Shown here piece after piece: positions 45,835 to 57,739 of a stretch of DNA of 64,000 bases. Location of the stretch: NCBI RefSeq assembly GCF_000499845.2, contig NC_023750.2:30018369-30082368 (forward strand), in the 5' to 3' direction. The DNA is from Phaseolus vulgaris (lineage: Eukaryota > Streptophyta > Magnoliopsida > Fabales > Fabaceae). How positions within the stretch are numbered: position 1 is the stretch's first letter; each line of letters opens with the position of its first letter. Position numbers and translations under genes: made by a program. A model generated the notes under the pieces. It searched no databases and had not been told where the DNA came from. It was given only the letters and a program-made list of their open reading frames with translations.

Positions 45835-47140
45835 GAGCTATTAACCGAGCTCAATGTTGTCCCTGTCTATCTACACCCTAATAGTTGGACATTTATTTGT
45901 GCGTTTATCATTTTGTGCTCACAGCTCGACATCTCGCCGTCTATTGAAGTTTTTCTCTATTTCTTTGAGGCTAAACACGCGAGCAGTAAATTGTGGGTAT
46001 CTCTGAACGGCGCCCCTGGAAGAGCCTTGCTCACCCTCTTATAGTCTTCATATAAAAACATTAAAGGAAAATTTGTTAAAGTCCAAGCTTCAACAGAGAT
46101 CCAACCCTTGAGCCCAAATTTCAGAGTGCTCGACGCTTAGAAGATCTGTCGCCAAAGGATCAAGGAATCTGCGAGTTCCTCATGAGATTGAAAGTCGTTT
46201 TTGATACCTCCTACTTGTTGACCAAAGAGTACACCCCCAGTGCTTTGAAGGCTTACACCGCTATTAACCATTTACTTGTTTTCTTTGCAAAGAGGATGTT
46301 GTCTAACATCAGCAAGGCAGAGGAAGCCGAGCTAGCTAAGAAGACGAGGACGGTTGCTAGTATGCCCAAGGAGTCTTTGAAGAAGAAAAGGAAAGCTTTA
46401 GTTACAATTACCCAAGCCCCGACCGAGCAGGATGAGGAGACCACCTCTGGGCTTGTCTTCAAAAGAAAAAGGAAAACTGCTTTCTCCCTACTGAGCACTC
46501 TCACTCAGATGGGCCATGCTTCGCCCCAAGACGTAATCTTCATCCAATAATGCGGAGCTGAGAGCTCTTAGGGGAAAAGTTTGTGGGATCCAGACTTCGA
46601 CATCCCAACATATGGTGAAACGGTCTTCCTACCCAGCGAGGACAAAGATAGACTCATGGCCCGCGACGAAGATCATCTGCTTCATGACGCCATGTAGCAA
46701 TTTAGGCAAGCCTTTGCCATGGGTTGCTTGGTCATTGCTAAGACGAGAGAGTGGAGGTAGTGGAGGACCAAAGAATTCAAGAGAATGTGGAGCTTCGTAA
46801 AGAGATAGAACATCTTCAATTCGAGCTCACACATTTAAATGGTTTACATCAAAAGGCTGAACGACTTCGAGCTGAGAAGACTAAAGAGGCAACAGACCGA
46901 GACCAAGAGGCAACAAGCCTGGCCGAAGAAAGGAACAAACTCTTAGTCGTAGTTGACAAGCTAAAGGGGGAACTAACCCGTAAAGAACCTTGCCAAGGCC
47001 ACAAAATCCTTCAAGCAAGATGCTGCCCAATATTACCTTGTAGGATTCGAGGCAACTCTTGAACAAACATCAAAACTCCATCCTACTCTGGATTTCTCAT
47101 AACTCGGCTCGAGTAAAACCGTGGTCGATGGCCAATTAAG
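45835..47140 (+). pseudogene. Antisense extra ORF of Tat element 3 (truncated)
   Basis: Opposite to gag-pol, as in element 1. Blocks: LHPNSWTFICAFIILC, SIEVFLYFFEAKHASSKLWV, SLNGAPGRALLTLL, TPSALKAYT, the basic SGLVFKRKRK, a coiled-coil stretch (46751-46990) and the tail SKTVVDGQLRDD ending at 47138-47140. The N-terminus before the LTELNVVPVYLHPNSW segment is missing at the 45835 junction. Stops and frame changes are frequent. Confidence 0.75.
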
Positions 47141-47679
47141 GGATGATTAATTTAAAATTTCTATGGTCTGTAATATTTTATGCCCATGTTAAATTCTCTT
47201 AACATCTTGACAATTTGAACACTTTTCTCATTTATCAACACTTATGATCTTTCTTTTGTATATTGATTTTGGGATCTTTACAAATGCATGCCTTGCTACC
47301 TAACTCATTCTCTTTATCTTAACACAAATTATATAACAAGTCGCTGTTAACTTAAGCGTGAAAGTAACAACTTTCTTACCTTGATAAAACGTATACCTTT
47401 AAGTAAGCGATACTTTTAAGGAAAACTCTTGCCTCAACTCGATTTAATAAAAACCTCCATATTGGGAGATTCTTGGTATGATCACTACATTGATTCCATG
47501 ATGCCTCACCTCGTAAAGTTCCTACTCAGGTAGCTGCCTTTGTCTCAGGCTCGACCATCGTCTCCATGTTTATCAAGTAATTTATCTGTACAAGGTATCC
47601 ATACTCGAACAACCTTATTCATCCTATGCAAAGTCACTTTAACGTGTGCCAAACTACATATCTTAACAAATAAATTCAT

Positions 47680-48285
47680 CTCACGGGGCGCCTATGCTTG
47701 GGTAGTCGTATTTACCCGAGCTAGGTCAGCTTACCATGTACCAAATCTAACAAACTCACCACGACAGGGCGCTTACACTCAAATGACTCTACTCACTCCG
47801 GGCTATGACGTCTTACCATGTGCGAATGACTCTATTCATAAGAAACTAACTCGCAGAGCGCCTAGACTCGGGCAATCGCTCTTACATCGAGTCAGGTCAT
47901 CTTACCTTACATCGAACCAAACATTTATCCACAACATAATAAATTTGCAAAGCGCCTATACTCGAGTAGTCGTTGTTACGCCGAGTTAGGTCGTCTTACC
48001 TTGATTCGAATCTAACAACTCATCCATAAAAAACCAACTTATAGAGCACCTACACTCGGGTAGTCATTCTTATGTCGAGTTAGGTCGTCCTACCTTGCCA
48101 GATAATTCATTTATACCAATTTTACGTGCTGGGCGCCTATACTCGGGTAATCGTACTTATGTCGAGCTAGGTCATCTTACCTGACTAAATCAAGTGAACC
48201 AGTAGGCAAACTAATCTCACGGGGCGCCTATGCTCGGGTAGACATACTTACGCCGAGCTAGGTCGTCTTATCGTGTATTACATCA
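47680..48285 (-). repeat. ~90-bp tandem repeat in the 3' UTR of Tat element 3
   Basis: GGGCGCCTATRCTCGGGTAG-type blocks recur at about 47688, 47769, 47858, 47952, 48046, 48133 and 48224 (spacings 81-94), each followed by a GAGCTAGGTCGTCTTACC-type block. Same position in the element as the 41/53-bp repeat of element 1, but unrelated in sequence. More degraded units may extend left to 47540. Confidence 0.9.
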
Positions 48286-48439
48286 ACACTAATCAATCAA
48301 AACTAATGCTCCATCTTCTGAGAACAAATTTATCACTAGATGACCTCGTTAAAAAACCCCTTTAAGGGAAAAAGAGCATAACCTTAAACAACATGTTTTT
48401 CAAAAGAAAAGCATAAAAAACTAAATATCTTAACTGAAG

Positions 48440-48845
48440 TAAAACTTGAGATTCGCCACGTTCCATGTTCGTGGGATGGCTCCTCCTTCCAAGGTCTCCA
48501 GCTTATACGCCCCATTTCTGAGCACCTCAGCTACGCAGAACAGGCCAGTTCATTTTGGGGATAACTTGTTTTCCAGCTGGTAGGGGTGGGCCTTTCACAT
48601 CGCCAAGTCAGCAACCTTGAACTGCCGAGGTTTCGTCTTGGTCTTTTGCTTTAACTCCACCATTCTCTTTAAATCCTCCAAGTTAATACATGCATGTTCA
48701 CATGCCTCTTTCAACAAATCTAAGTTCACCTTCCTTCCTTCGTTAGATTCCTCAACAAAAAAATCTTTGGAACCTAGGAGAATTTTCTTGTATCTCCACG
48801 GCTATCATGGCATCTAACCCATATACCAAACTGAAAGGCGTCTCT
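48440..48845 (-). pseudogene. Integrase C-terminus of Tat element 3
   Basis: Reads TKETPFSLVYGLDAM, VNLDLLKEACEHACINLEDL, then AHPYQLENKLSPKWTG and KLETLEGGAIPRTWN. Matches the end of integrase in element 1 (19990-20420). It is joined directly to RT sequence at about 48846, so the integrase core was deleted. Confidence 0.8.
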
Positions 48846-50541
48846 TTGGTTGAGCCCCGAGCATTGGGGCGAGGATCCGATCCATCAGCCTTTGATAGGT
48901 TGCACCAACATTTTTGTTAAGATTGATGGCTATAACAAGAGGGGGGGGGGGTGAATTGTTTACAAAAGATTTTCACAAATACTTTGCTTAGAATGAAACT
49001 TTAACAATCAACTCAGAAAAGAAATTCAGAAAGCTAATCAAATTTCCAAACAGAAAGAGATATCAGAATTATAATCGGTTAAAATAACGATTCAACCGAT
49101 TGTTTATGACAGCGGAAAATATCAAACAGTTATGGAGAGAAGAGATAGAGAGAATTACACACAAGGTTTATACTGGTTCAGTCTATCCAAGAGCTACATC
49201 CAGTCTTCAGTCAAACCACTGAGTATTTCACTATGCAACCAATCACAAATTACACATACACAACACAAAGAGGTGACTTTGAATCCCACAAAGCCTACTC
49301 ACTCTCTTTCCACACAGCCAACACCTTAAGCCAGAATCACACTGACTTTACAGGATTTTACAACAGTTTTACAGAGAGTAATATGAACAATTACAAGAAC
49401 CTAAACAAGGTTAGAAAACACCTGGAATCACAGTATACCAGAAACCCTATTGATCAGTTCTTGAATCACAGCAAAGCTCAAAATCAATCTTGCTAAAACT
49501 TGGTAAAACACCTTTTCACAAACAGTCGGTAATCTCTCAAATCAATCACAAATCAGAGTATCAAACTTTTCTGTTTTATCAATCTCTTTATGTTTGAAAG
49601 AAGCCTAGTTTTATATTACTTGAGAAGCTACCATTGAAGGCAGATTCAAACAACCAAATTAGTTAAAACAGGTTTTCAAAAAACTGTTATGAAAACATAC
49701 ATTTAATTAGTTAAAACTGCGATTTAACCGATTGAATGGTTTTAACAGTTATACAACTGATTCAAAAAACAGTTTCAAAACACCTTTGTCAGCTAAGTGA
49801 CAAACAACCGATTGTCTCGAAACTTTAATCGGTTGTTTTTCCCTTTGCATGGAAAAACACTTTAATCTTTAAAATAGATTGAAATAAGCTTTGTTTGAGA
49901 ATCAAGACTGATCTTACAAAGATTCTAAACCCCATAACAAAACCTAAACCTAAAACATAACACAGGTTCAGGCTTCATGAGGATTTGATACATCAAAGCT
50001 TCCCATCTTCAACATTTTTAAGGCCAAAGGGCATGACCTTGTAGCAGTAACTGATGACCTCAACCATAAAGGCTATCTTATTCTCGTCCTCCGGGTGCAT
50101 ATGAGTTTGGTTATACCCCGAGAACGTATCTAGAAAGCTTAAGAACCGACAACCTGAGGTGTTGTCAAGTAAAGAGTCCATGCTCAGTAACGGGTAAGAA
50201 TCCTTAGGGCAAGCCTTGTTTAGATCAGTGAAGTCGACACACATCCTCCACTTCCCGTTGGCCTTCTTTACCAACTCAACATTTGCCAACCACTCAGGGT
50301 ATTTGATCTCCCTTATGTGGCCAACAACCAAAAGCTTCTGAGTCTCCTCTCGGATGACTAAGCGCTCATCTTCATTGAACTTTCTTCTCCTCTGGACCAT
50401 GGGCTTGACCCTTTCACCCATGGTAAGCCCATGGCATAGAAAGTCCGGGTCTATGCCGGGCATGTCTGCGGATGACCATGCGAAAACATTCATGTTCTCC
50501 AATATTACATCGGCTATCTTATCTTCTAACTCTTGGCACAA
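48846..50541 (-). pseudogene. Tat RT (element 3), interrupted by a Copia LTR
   Basis: 50541-50015: NMNVFAWSSADMPGIDPDFL, YPEWLANVELVKKANGKW, FTDLNKACPKDSYP, FLDTFSGYNQTHMHPED, MPFGLKNV. The frame then enters the Copia LTR; on its other side (48910-48846) the protein resumes VGATYQRLMDRILAPMLG and is joined to integrase. The YVDD motif and all of RNase H lie in the deleted part. Confidence 0.88.
48915..50014 (-). mobile_element. Copia-type solo LTR inside the Tat RT
   Basis: Read on the - strand it starts TGTTGAAG, has a C-rich block AATTCACCCCCCC near its end and finishes CTTAACA, with short inverted ends TGTT/AACA. A T run of five bases flanks it (48911-48915 and 50015-50019), a possible 5-bp duplication. 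It contains several ACCGATT/AATCGGTT motifs. No coding sequence. A related, longer LTR is at 53508-54974. Confidence 0.75.
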
Positions 50542-50658
50542 CGAGTTGTCGAGCTTGAACTTCTTCCCTTTTATCTCCCTTTCTTGAACCTCTCTAGCAA
50601 GTTCAGGTCGTCTCTCATTGACGACATGTGCCTCCGCAATCCATTCTGACTCTCCTGC

Positions 50659-51240
50659 CTAGATAGCGATTGCGTAAGTTCCCCTTCGATTCATCAAACT
50701 ACTCTCGTAGCTTTTTTGTATCGTCTTTTGATTGGACTTTATGGTAAATACACCTTCTTCAGGAGAAAGCAACTTCATCTTCATATGGGTTGTTGAGGCT
50801 ATCGCACCCAACCTGTTCAAGAAAGGTCGCCCCAAAAGCAAGTTGTAAGCAGAAGACATGTGAACAACGATGTACCTGATGGTAATCGTCCTGGCCGTGC
50901 TCTTATTGGAGAAGGTCGTATTGAGATCAACATACCCTCGTACTTCTTCCTGATCTCCCACGAAGCCGACCAAAGACCCGTCGTATGGCCTCAATTAGTC
51001 AGGGGATAATTGCAAACTAGTGAACGTTCCCTAGAACATCACATCAGCTGAGCTCTCCTGATCGGTCAAGACTCTATGTACCTTCCTTCCCACAGTGATG
51101 ACAAATACCGCCATCGGATCATCCTCATAAGGAACCACGTTCTCCAGATCGTAACTCGTGAAGCAGAGAGTGGGCTCTAAAGGATGATTAGGTCTCCTTG
51201 TATCCAGAGACGTCACCGCTCGTGCGTATCATTTACGTTT
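50659..51240 (-). pseudogene. Tat protease region (element 3)
   Basis: VHRVLTDQESSADVMF at about 51060-51030, then after a stop RPYDGSLVGFVGDQEEVRGY and YNLLLGRPFLNRLGAIAST. The DQE active-site variant is the same as in element 1, whereas the 62-kb copy has DQG. Confidence 0.82.
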
Positions 51241-51259
51241 GGAGGTCGAGCTTCCTCCT

Positions 51260-52632
51260 CTGGAAAATCCTCACGAGATTGTGTTCAACTCTCCATAGAC
51301 CGATGTCTCATGTGCTTGGTCCTTGATAGCAACCTCTCCCTTTGGCTGTTCCTGGTTAGCCTCGAGATATTCCTTTAAGAACCCTTCCTTGACCAGTCTA
51401 GCCAGTTGGTGACCTAAGGCTATGCATCGTTCGACGTTGTGCCCAAATGCTCTATGGAACTCACACCAGACATCTCTTCGGGATCCCAAGTTTTGATTCG
51501 TCTTCTAGGGAAACTTTAGCTTTTCTGCTACCCCTGGCATACTCAAGAGCTCTGTATAGGATACTCGAAGTTTGGGTCAAGTTGTTGACTCTTTCCTAGC
51601 CTTCATCTTGGGCTTATCTTTCTTGGCTACATATAGTACGTACCTCGAGTCCGTTGTCTTCTCGAAGGAGGTTTCGTTGACTTGTAGAGGTCGATCTCGA
51701 TTACTCTCTTTAGGCCTAGGTTGCCTTAAGCGCGAGTTGCCATTCTTCCTGAGTACAGTATCTTCCGCCTCGATGGGGGCGACAAATTGTTCACGTACCT
51801 CGAAAAATGTCTCCGCTGGATTCCTGATTAACGAATCACTAAACGGTCCTGCCGCTATCTGTTGTTCGAAGGCAACGATCATCATCTCTTCATCATGTGT
51901 TTGAAGTCTTACCGTAACTGCCTAGAACCTCTTTAGCTATTCTTTCAATGCCTCTCCCTCCCTTTGTCTGATGCTGAAAAGGTCATACAACATTGGGGGT
52001 TTGACCGAGAGTTGTTCTTTAAACATCCTTGAGAATAGAGGGAAGGAGGTGGTTTGACCATCCGGGATCCCGCTAAACAATTGTAGGGTTGCACCTCCAT
52101 GAACATCTTACATCAGATGGCATCCGATCCTCCAGAGATGATCATTTGAGCATTGAATGCCGTGAGATGATTTTCTGGGTCTTTTCCTATGAAAAAGGTG
52201 ATTTTAGATGTGATATAATGAGGTGGCACGGGCTCATCCATGACTTCCTACAAGAAATGGCTTGGGATTATCTCTCGCTGACAAGTTCAGAAATTGTTCC
52301 TTGGTAGAACGTCAGTCATGGAGGTGCAGGCTCTTCTGCAATTCCTCATTGGTTTTGCACAACTCCTCATTGGTTTGTGTGTGCTCCTCCATAGCTATCT
52401 GGGAGGCCTCGATTTCTTCCATCATACGATCTTGCAGGAGCTCTTGCTTAGCTCGGGCTTCTACTGCTCGTAGCCGCTTTTGCTCAGGCTTGGCTTCTTC
52501 TTGGATTCGCTTTTGCTCTCGTCTGTGCTCTTCGTTCGCCTCTTGAAGGGCCTTCATGGCATCCATGATTTGGTGTAAGGCGGGGGTATCGCCTCCTTCA
52601 GATCCCAGCAGTCCTTGCCTTGTGTTTCTCAT
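51260..52632 (-). pseudogene. Tat gag (element 3)
   Basis: The start MRNTRQGLLGSEGGD at 52632 is shared with element 1. An acidic and basic coiled coil follows (52600-52320), then a degraded capsid, FSDSLIRNPAETFFEVREQF, a basic stretch and WCEFHRAFGHNVERC (zinc-knuckle-like) near 51470-51430. Stops and frame changes at about 52310, 52130, 51930, 51575 and 51268. Confidence 0.85.
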
Positions 52633-52682
52633 CACGTCAGAAGGCTCAATCACGAATGTGGATAGGATCATGTTTTATTGAG

Positions 52683-52699
52683 CCCCACAGTGGACGCCA
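52683..52699 (-). other. Primer-binding site of Tat element 3
   Basis: TGGCGTCCACTGTGGGG on the - strand, two bases from the LTR end, one or two substitutions from the element 1 site. Confidence 0.8.
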
Positions 52700-52701
52700 A
52701 A

Positions 52702-53300
52702 TGTTCTTGTCGGTTGACCTCGAACGGACTGAATGGGCAAGCTTCTCTTCTGCTTCGTCTCTAATTGTTGCTTCAAGGTGCTGCTTCACTGGGACAAAGA
52801 AAGCTCTATCTGTTGATCACACTCCGTCGATCAAGTTAGTGAGAGCATTCAAATATCAAGTCAGTTTTAGTCTCAAGTATTCAGAAACAACATACCTTTC
52901 CTAGGGGTCTCAAGCCCCTTTTATAGATATCCCTTCAACGGTTTTCTCCAATCTCAACAGAGCAAGATTTTATCAGGGAGAATATAATCTCAACAGAAAA
53001 CACATAATCATAACAAAAAAATATATTGCTTACGTGCACCTTTATTTTTAAATGCTTAACAACAATAAAACATTTTGTTCACATGCACCTTTATTCTCGG
53101 TATTAACTACTTCCCAAGAACTTTTATTTATATTTAATTAGCATATATATTATAACCAATCTAAATATTCCTTCTATTTATTTATCTTTCTCGAGCTGTT
53201 TACCAACATCTGGGCTGAGCTCATGGCCCATTCTTTGGGCCCATACTTGCCCAAAAACCGAGCTGACCTAAACGCTTGGACCGAGGTCCCGAGCACTCAT
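52702..53300 (-). repeat. 5' LTR of Tat element 3
   Basis: 3' end ...CGACAAGAACA at 52702. TATAAAAGGGGCTTG at about 52925 is about 220 bp from that end. The outer edge, estimated at TGAGTGCTCGGGACC (53300), resembles the start of the solo LTR at 6515. That edge is uncertain. Confidence 0.7.
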
Positions 53301-53402
53301 GACCAATATAGTTTTCCTGTTAATAAAAGTTTGACCAGTAATGGAAAGAACACAACAAACAACAAAGATAATGAAAAAGAGGAGAATTTAGAAAAACATT
53401 AT

Positions 53403-53507
53403 TGTTCTTGCTGGTTGACTCTGGTAAGAAACTCCACCTCCGATCTGTCTCCTCTGGAATTTGTTCTACATCTTCTTGTTGCACTCGAATGTGGCTCCAT
53501 TAAAATA
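53403..53507 (-). repeat. Tat LTR 3'-end fragment
   Basis: On the - strand it ends AGAGTCAACCAGCAAGAACA, matching the end of the 6515-7430 LTR at all but one of 20 positions. It is cut at 53508 by the Copia LTR. Confidence 0.6.
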
Positions 53508-54974
53508 TGTTGAAGATAGATGTCAAAGAGTGCGTTTGATGTAAGAAAAATCGCTTTGAAGATTGTTGTTATGTAATTCATGATCTATATTAGGTTAGAG
53601 GTTGTTTAAATATGCCTTTTGCATTGTGATCTATCTTATATCTCATAATCAAGATAATGAGCTCAATCACTAGGATTGTTTACAAAGTTTTATCAAAAGC
53701 CGTTTTAAGATTTTGAAAACTACTACACAGAAAATAAATCTATTGTTTTATAAAACAATAGATTCTTTTTGTACTGGTGCATATCTGATAAGCCTTTTCA
53801 AAATTTTATTATGGGACTAAATAAGTTGAGCTCTTTGTTACCGTTATAAACTGATCTGAAAGTGGTTATGTAACCACCAACTGTATTTTCAAAAAACAAT
53901 CTATTTATTTAGACTTCAATCTGTTATTTTTATAACAACTTTTAACTGTTTTTTGAAAAACTATTTTGATCTAAAAGCTATAAAAGGAGAAGTGTATTTC
54001 ATATCAGATGACACTTAGAAATTACCATTTTGAATACAGTTTTAAGTGCTTTCAGTGACAGTTTGAAATTCTTTTTCGTTTTTGAAAGTTTCTCTAAGAA
54101 ACTACAAGTCTTTTTGTGCTAGCAACTCTTGGTTTGAGATTCCAGGTTCTGTCACAATGGTGCTGCTAAAAGTCCGTTCTGTTTTGGTTTCTTGCATATG
54201 CAAACCAGGTGTTTTCATTCCTATAACTTTCTTTTGCAAGCGTGTTTGTAATTGCACTTCTTGATAGGGTTTCTTGAAGTGCGGGTGTTGCTGAAATAGA
54301 GTTTTTCAGCATTGTGTTCTTTGTTCTTGGAGGGTTCAAGAACCAAGAAGGTTTTGTAAAAGATTGATTTGTTTTAGTGGAATTCACCTTGGGGTAAAGT
54401 GAAACTAGATTTAGCTATTGTTGAGTGAACCAATATAAATATTGTGTGTGATTCCCTCTCCTTAATCTCTGCAAGCAATTTCGGAAAATCTGATATACTG
54501 TAATAAAATAAATCTGTTGAATTAAAATTGAATCTTTGTTTCTGGGATGACTCATACTTTGTTCTTCAAGATTCTGAAAGAATTCTTGTTTACTTGTATA
54601 TCACAGAATCTACATGTATTGGCTGGATGAGACAAGTAATAAGGGCTTTTAAATAATTTTGTTCAGGATTCTTTTTCTTTCCAAAATTGGTTTCAAGTAT
54701 TTGAAGTTGAATTTCTTGATATAGAATTTTTCTCAACTAATCTTGCTGGTGCAGTTGATTAATCTACTTGTTGTCTATTTTTGTAAAGTTGAAAATTAAA
54801 TCCATTGATTCTAAAATCAATCTGTTTAAGTTTCTGGAAGTGCCTGTGTAATTAGAAATTAAATCTGATTTTCTGTGAATCAATTTGTTCTTTTTGTTAG
54901 GATTTCTGAAAAACAATATTCTTTGCGAAAATTTTATATGCTCAATTCATCCCCCTCTATCTCTTAAGAAGACA
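53508..54974 (+). mobile_element. Copia-type solo LTR
   Basis: Starts TGTTGAAGATAG like the 48915-50014 LTR, contains a TATAAAAGGAG promoter element (about 53980), TTGTGTGTGATTCCCTCTCC (about 54445) and a CAATTCATCCCCCTC block near the end, finishing about CTTAAGAAGACA. No target duplication is evident; it lies between a Tat LTR scrap and a gypsy remnant. Confidence 0.65.
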
Positions 54975-55570
54975 AAAAGGAAGAATAATTGGTGATCTGG
55001 TTTATGCCCATCTCCTCTGGTCGGGTCCATGAGATCCTTGGTGGGGTCTTGAATTGTTTGCTGAGATGACTGCTCGCCATGTGCTTTGTCTTTTGCTTCC
55101 TTGGTCATCTTCATTGCTACTTGGTTTGTATCATGCCCCCCAAGTTCGAGAGAATTTGACCTCGAATTTAGAACTCCTGTAGATAACATAGTTAGTTTGT
55201 TCACATATAAGATAGTGCAAAGATTGGGATGTGAACTCAACTTATGTTCCTTAAGTGTGGGGAGTGCATAAGATGAGTTTCTATATACACCCTAAGTTTG
55301 AAAAGAATGTTTGGGAATGACAAATCTTTGTGATGAAAGTCCTCTTAAAAGGTGGAAACCTTTAGGAGGTGTTTGAAAATCATCCTTAAAATTCTTTAAG
55401 AAAGATGGTAAGTAGGTAGAAACCTTTGGTAATGAAAAAGAGAAGGAAGAAGTATACTATGAAGGCGTAGTTATTTTTGTGAGGTCTAACAAGATCAGAC
55501 CCTTTTCACTTTCCTCAGCCTTTTCATTTTCTCTTTTTGTTTTTATTTCAATTTGGTCTTGATTTACCTC

Positions 55571-56629
55571 TTATAACATTATGGTTCTTTTACTTGGACA
55601 ATTGGCAACTATGTGCCCAAAACCTAAACATTTAAAACATTTTGTGCTTGAAGTTTTGGTGGGTGACTTAGGGGTAGAGGTAGAAGGATTGTGTTGAGAA
55701 ACATTTTGGTGAGAAGTGATGCCTTTTGAAAAATGGAAAGGAGAAGTTTTTGTAAAAATGTTGTTTTCACCCTTCCCGGAAGATTTGTAGAAACCATCAT
55801 TAGGAGTATTTTTTAAAATTGTTTTCTTTGAAATTTGTGATTCCACCTTGATGGTTAGGTGAACCAACTTCTTTAAGGAAGAATACTCATATATTTCTAC
55901 AACATCTCGAATTTCTCTCCTCAAACCACTCACAAACCAAGTTATCTTTGACTCGTCACTATTAGGCACATTAAATTTAGTCAAAGTTGTTTCTAACTCT
56001 TCAAAATATTCTTTTACCGTCCTAGGTCCTTGATGAAGTCGTTGGAGCTTCAACAAGTGTTCCTTCCTATGAGGAGAAACAAACCGCGTGCGCATACATT
56101 CTTTCAAATCATACCAAGAGACCACGATTGGCCTCTTGTTTTGCCCAATGTCCAATACAGTTTGTTGCCACCATTGTGTGGCATAGTCTAAAAAAACTAG
56201 GGAAATTAACCTAACCTTTTGGTCCTCGGTGACCTTATACACTTTAAAGAGTTTTTCAACTTTAGCTTCCCATTCTAAATACAAAGTAGGGTCATTGTAA
56301 CCACTAAAACTAGGTAACTTTACAAAATTGAAAGAATGTTGTGGTTGTTGTTGGTGTTGAAGATGCCGATTTACAAAATTGTGTACTTGCCAATCATGTT
56401 CTTGACTCCTATAGTGCATGTAATGTCTGGTTGCTCTTGGCTACTCCCATCTCCTTTCTTGAGTTTGCCTTTCTTGAGCATCTTCTAGTCTTTGCAATCT
56501 TTTCGCTAGTTGGCTTATGTCCTCATCTTTGTGGACCATTCGCTTCTTGACCTCAACAAGTTCTCCCAAAAGGTGGGCTTTGTGATGTGATTGCGGTTTT
56601 GAAGATTCACCTAAAGATAAATGACCCAT
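55571..56629 (-). pseudogene. Ty3/gypsy gag (54.9-57.7 kb element)
   Basis: Starts MGHLSLGESSKPQSHH with a charged helix, then one TAG at about 56441, then open to 55571: LPSFSGYNDPTLYLEWEAKV, FLDYATQWWQQTV, LKECMRTRFVSPHRKEHLLK, GPRTVKEYFEELET and CFKCLGFGHIVANC (CCHC zinc knuckle). A single nonsense codon is the only break, so decay is slight. Confidence 0.88.
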
Positions 56630-57516
56630 AATGTTTGCACAAAGGAGTCAAACAATTAGTGAAAAAGAAGTTAGAATATACTCTCTCAAGTTTGCATCAC
56701 TTTTGGTGAAAAGAAATTAAGAGGAGAACACTCAAAGCACTCAAAAAGAATTTAATCCGCTAAAAAATGTCTTTCTTGGTGTTGAAAAACTTCTCAAGTG
56801 GAAAAGGACAAAGCCAAACACACTTGATCTCAAAGAACCACAACAAAACTTAAGAAAATTGAAAAGACAATCAAGAAAAGCTCAAAACAAGAAAGCTAAA
56901 CCAAGTTTTGGGAAAAAAGATTATGACAAATCTTGAAAAGGAAGACAAGCAAGAAAAAGGCACACAAAAGGACTGTAAGATACCTACTAAACTTTTAACA
57001 ATGAAACTTTCTTTAGAAATTTGTCAAAGCAAAAGGATAAAAATTCCACAAGGTTGAAATCAATTTGCCAATCAAGATGAACCCAAAATTTTGAAAATGT
57101 TGCTCTTTGAAATATTTGAACACAAAATAGCTAGCGTAAATTCCATTTTCTCTTTTTTTTTTATACTTGTTCTTGGATTACGGGAATGAAATGTCCATAG
57201 TTCTAATCATGAATATTTTCATATAACTCCAATTTTCACAAAATTTTTGGGATTCACAATAATTGATCACTTGAAATCTTTTGTTTGGAACTTAAATCTA
57301 CTTCTACTAAAACAAGTTTCTAATTAGTTATAAACTTTCACAATTCAAAGCAGGTAAGTAGAGGCAAAAATACAAGGACTCTTAGAACACTAAAGAACAT
57401 ATGACTCAAGGCAAAAAGGTAAGAACAATAAAAGACATAAAGGAACATTCGAAAAGCGAAATAATACTATTGAATAAGGTAAATGTCGAATTTGAAAGCA
57501 AGAAAAATAAAGGGCT

Positions 57517-57606
57517 GAATTTAAAAGTGCTTGAAAGTAAAGACAAGAATTTAAAGGTACTTGAATGTAAAGACAAGGAATTAAAGGTGCAAGAAAGTAA
57601 AGTGCC
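57517..57606. repeat. 30-bp tandem repeat, 3 copies
   Basis: Units at 57517-57546, 57547-57576 and 57577-57606 of the type GAATTTAAAGGTGCTTGAAA plus GTAAAGACAA. Lies in the gypsy leader between PBS and gag. Confidence 0.9.
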
Positions 57607-57739
57607 AATCAACTCTAAACAAGATAAGCTAAAAAACCAAAGCTATGAATACCACATGATGTGAGTTGATTTTTAGATTTTTTTCATTTATGGTGACACT
57701 TTTAGTTAATTTTGAGATTTTAGCAATTAATGGTGAGGA

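Larger units (their letters stand above)
45835..53300 (-). mobile_element. Tat-lineage Ty3/gypsy element 3, internally deleted, 3' LTR missing
   Basis: On the - strand: 5' LTR (53300-52702), PBS (52699-52683), gag, protease, RT, then a jump from RT to the integrase C-terminus, a tandem-repeat 3' UTR, and the antisense extra ORF (on the + strand). The 3' end is cut at 45835. A Copia solo LTR sits inside the RT. Relative to element 1 about 2.2 kb of pol is missing. Confidence 0.85.
54975..57735 (-). mobile_element. Gag-only Ty3/gypsy deletion derivative
   Basis: On the - strand: LTR remnant starting at 57657 (TGATGTGAG on the + strand), PBS TGGTATTCATAGC at 57654-57642, a leader with a 30-bp repeat, gag, then a sequence like the region between integrase and the 3' LTR (54980-55240). 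Protease, RT, RNase H and integrase are absent. It is cut by the Copia LTR on one side and Tat fragment on the other. Confidence 0.65.

Noticed and set aside
47540..47989. 149-codon ORF
   Set aside because: It is the translation of the ~90-bp tandem repeat and has no domain.
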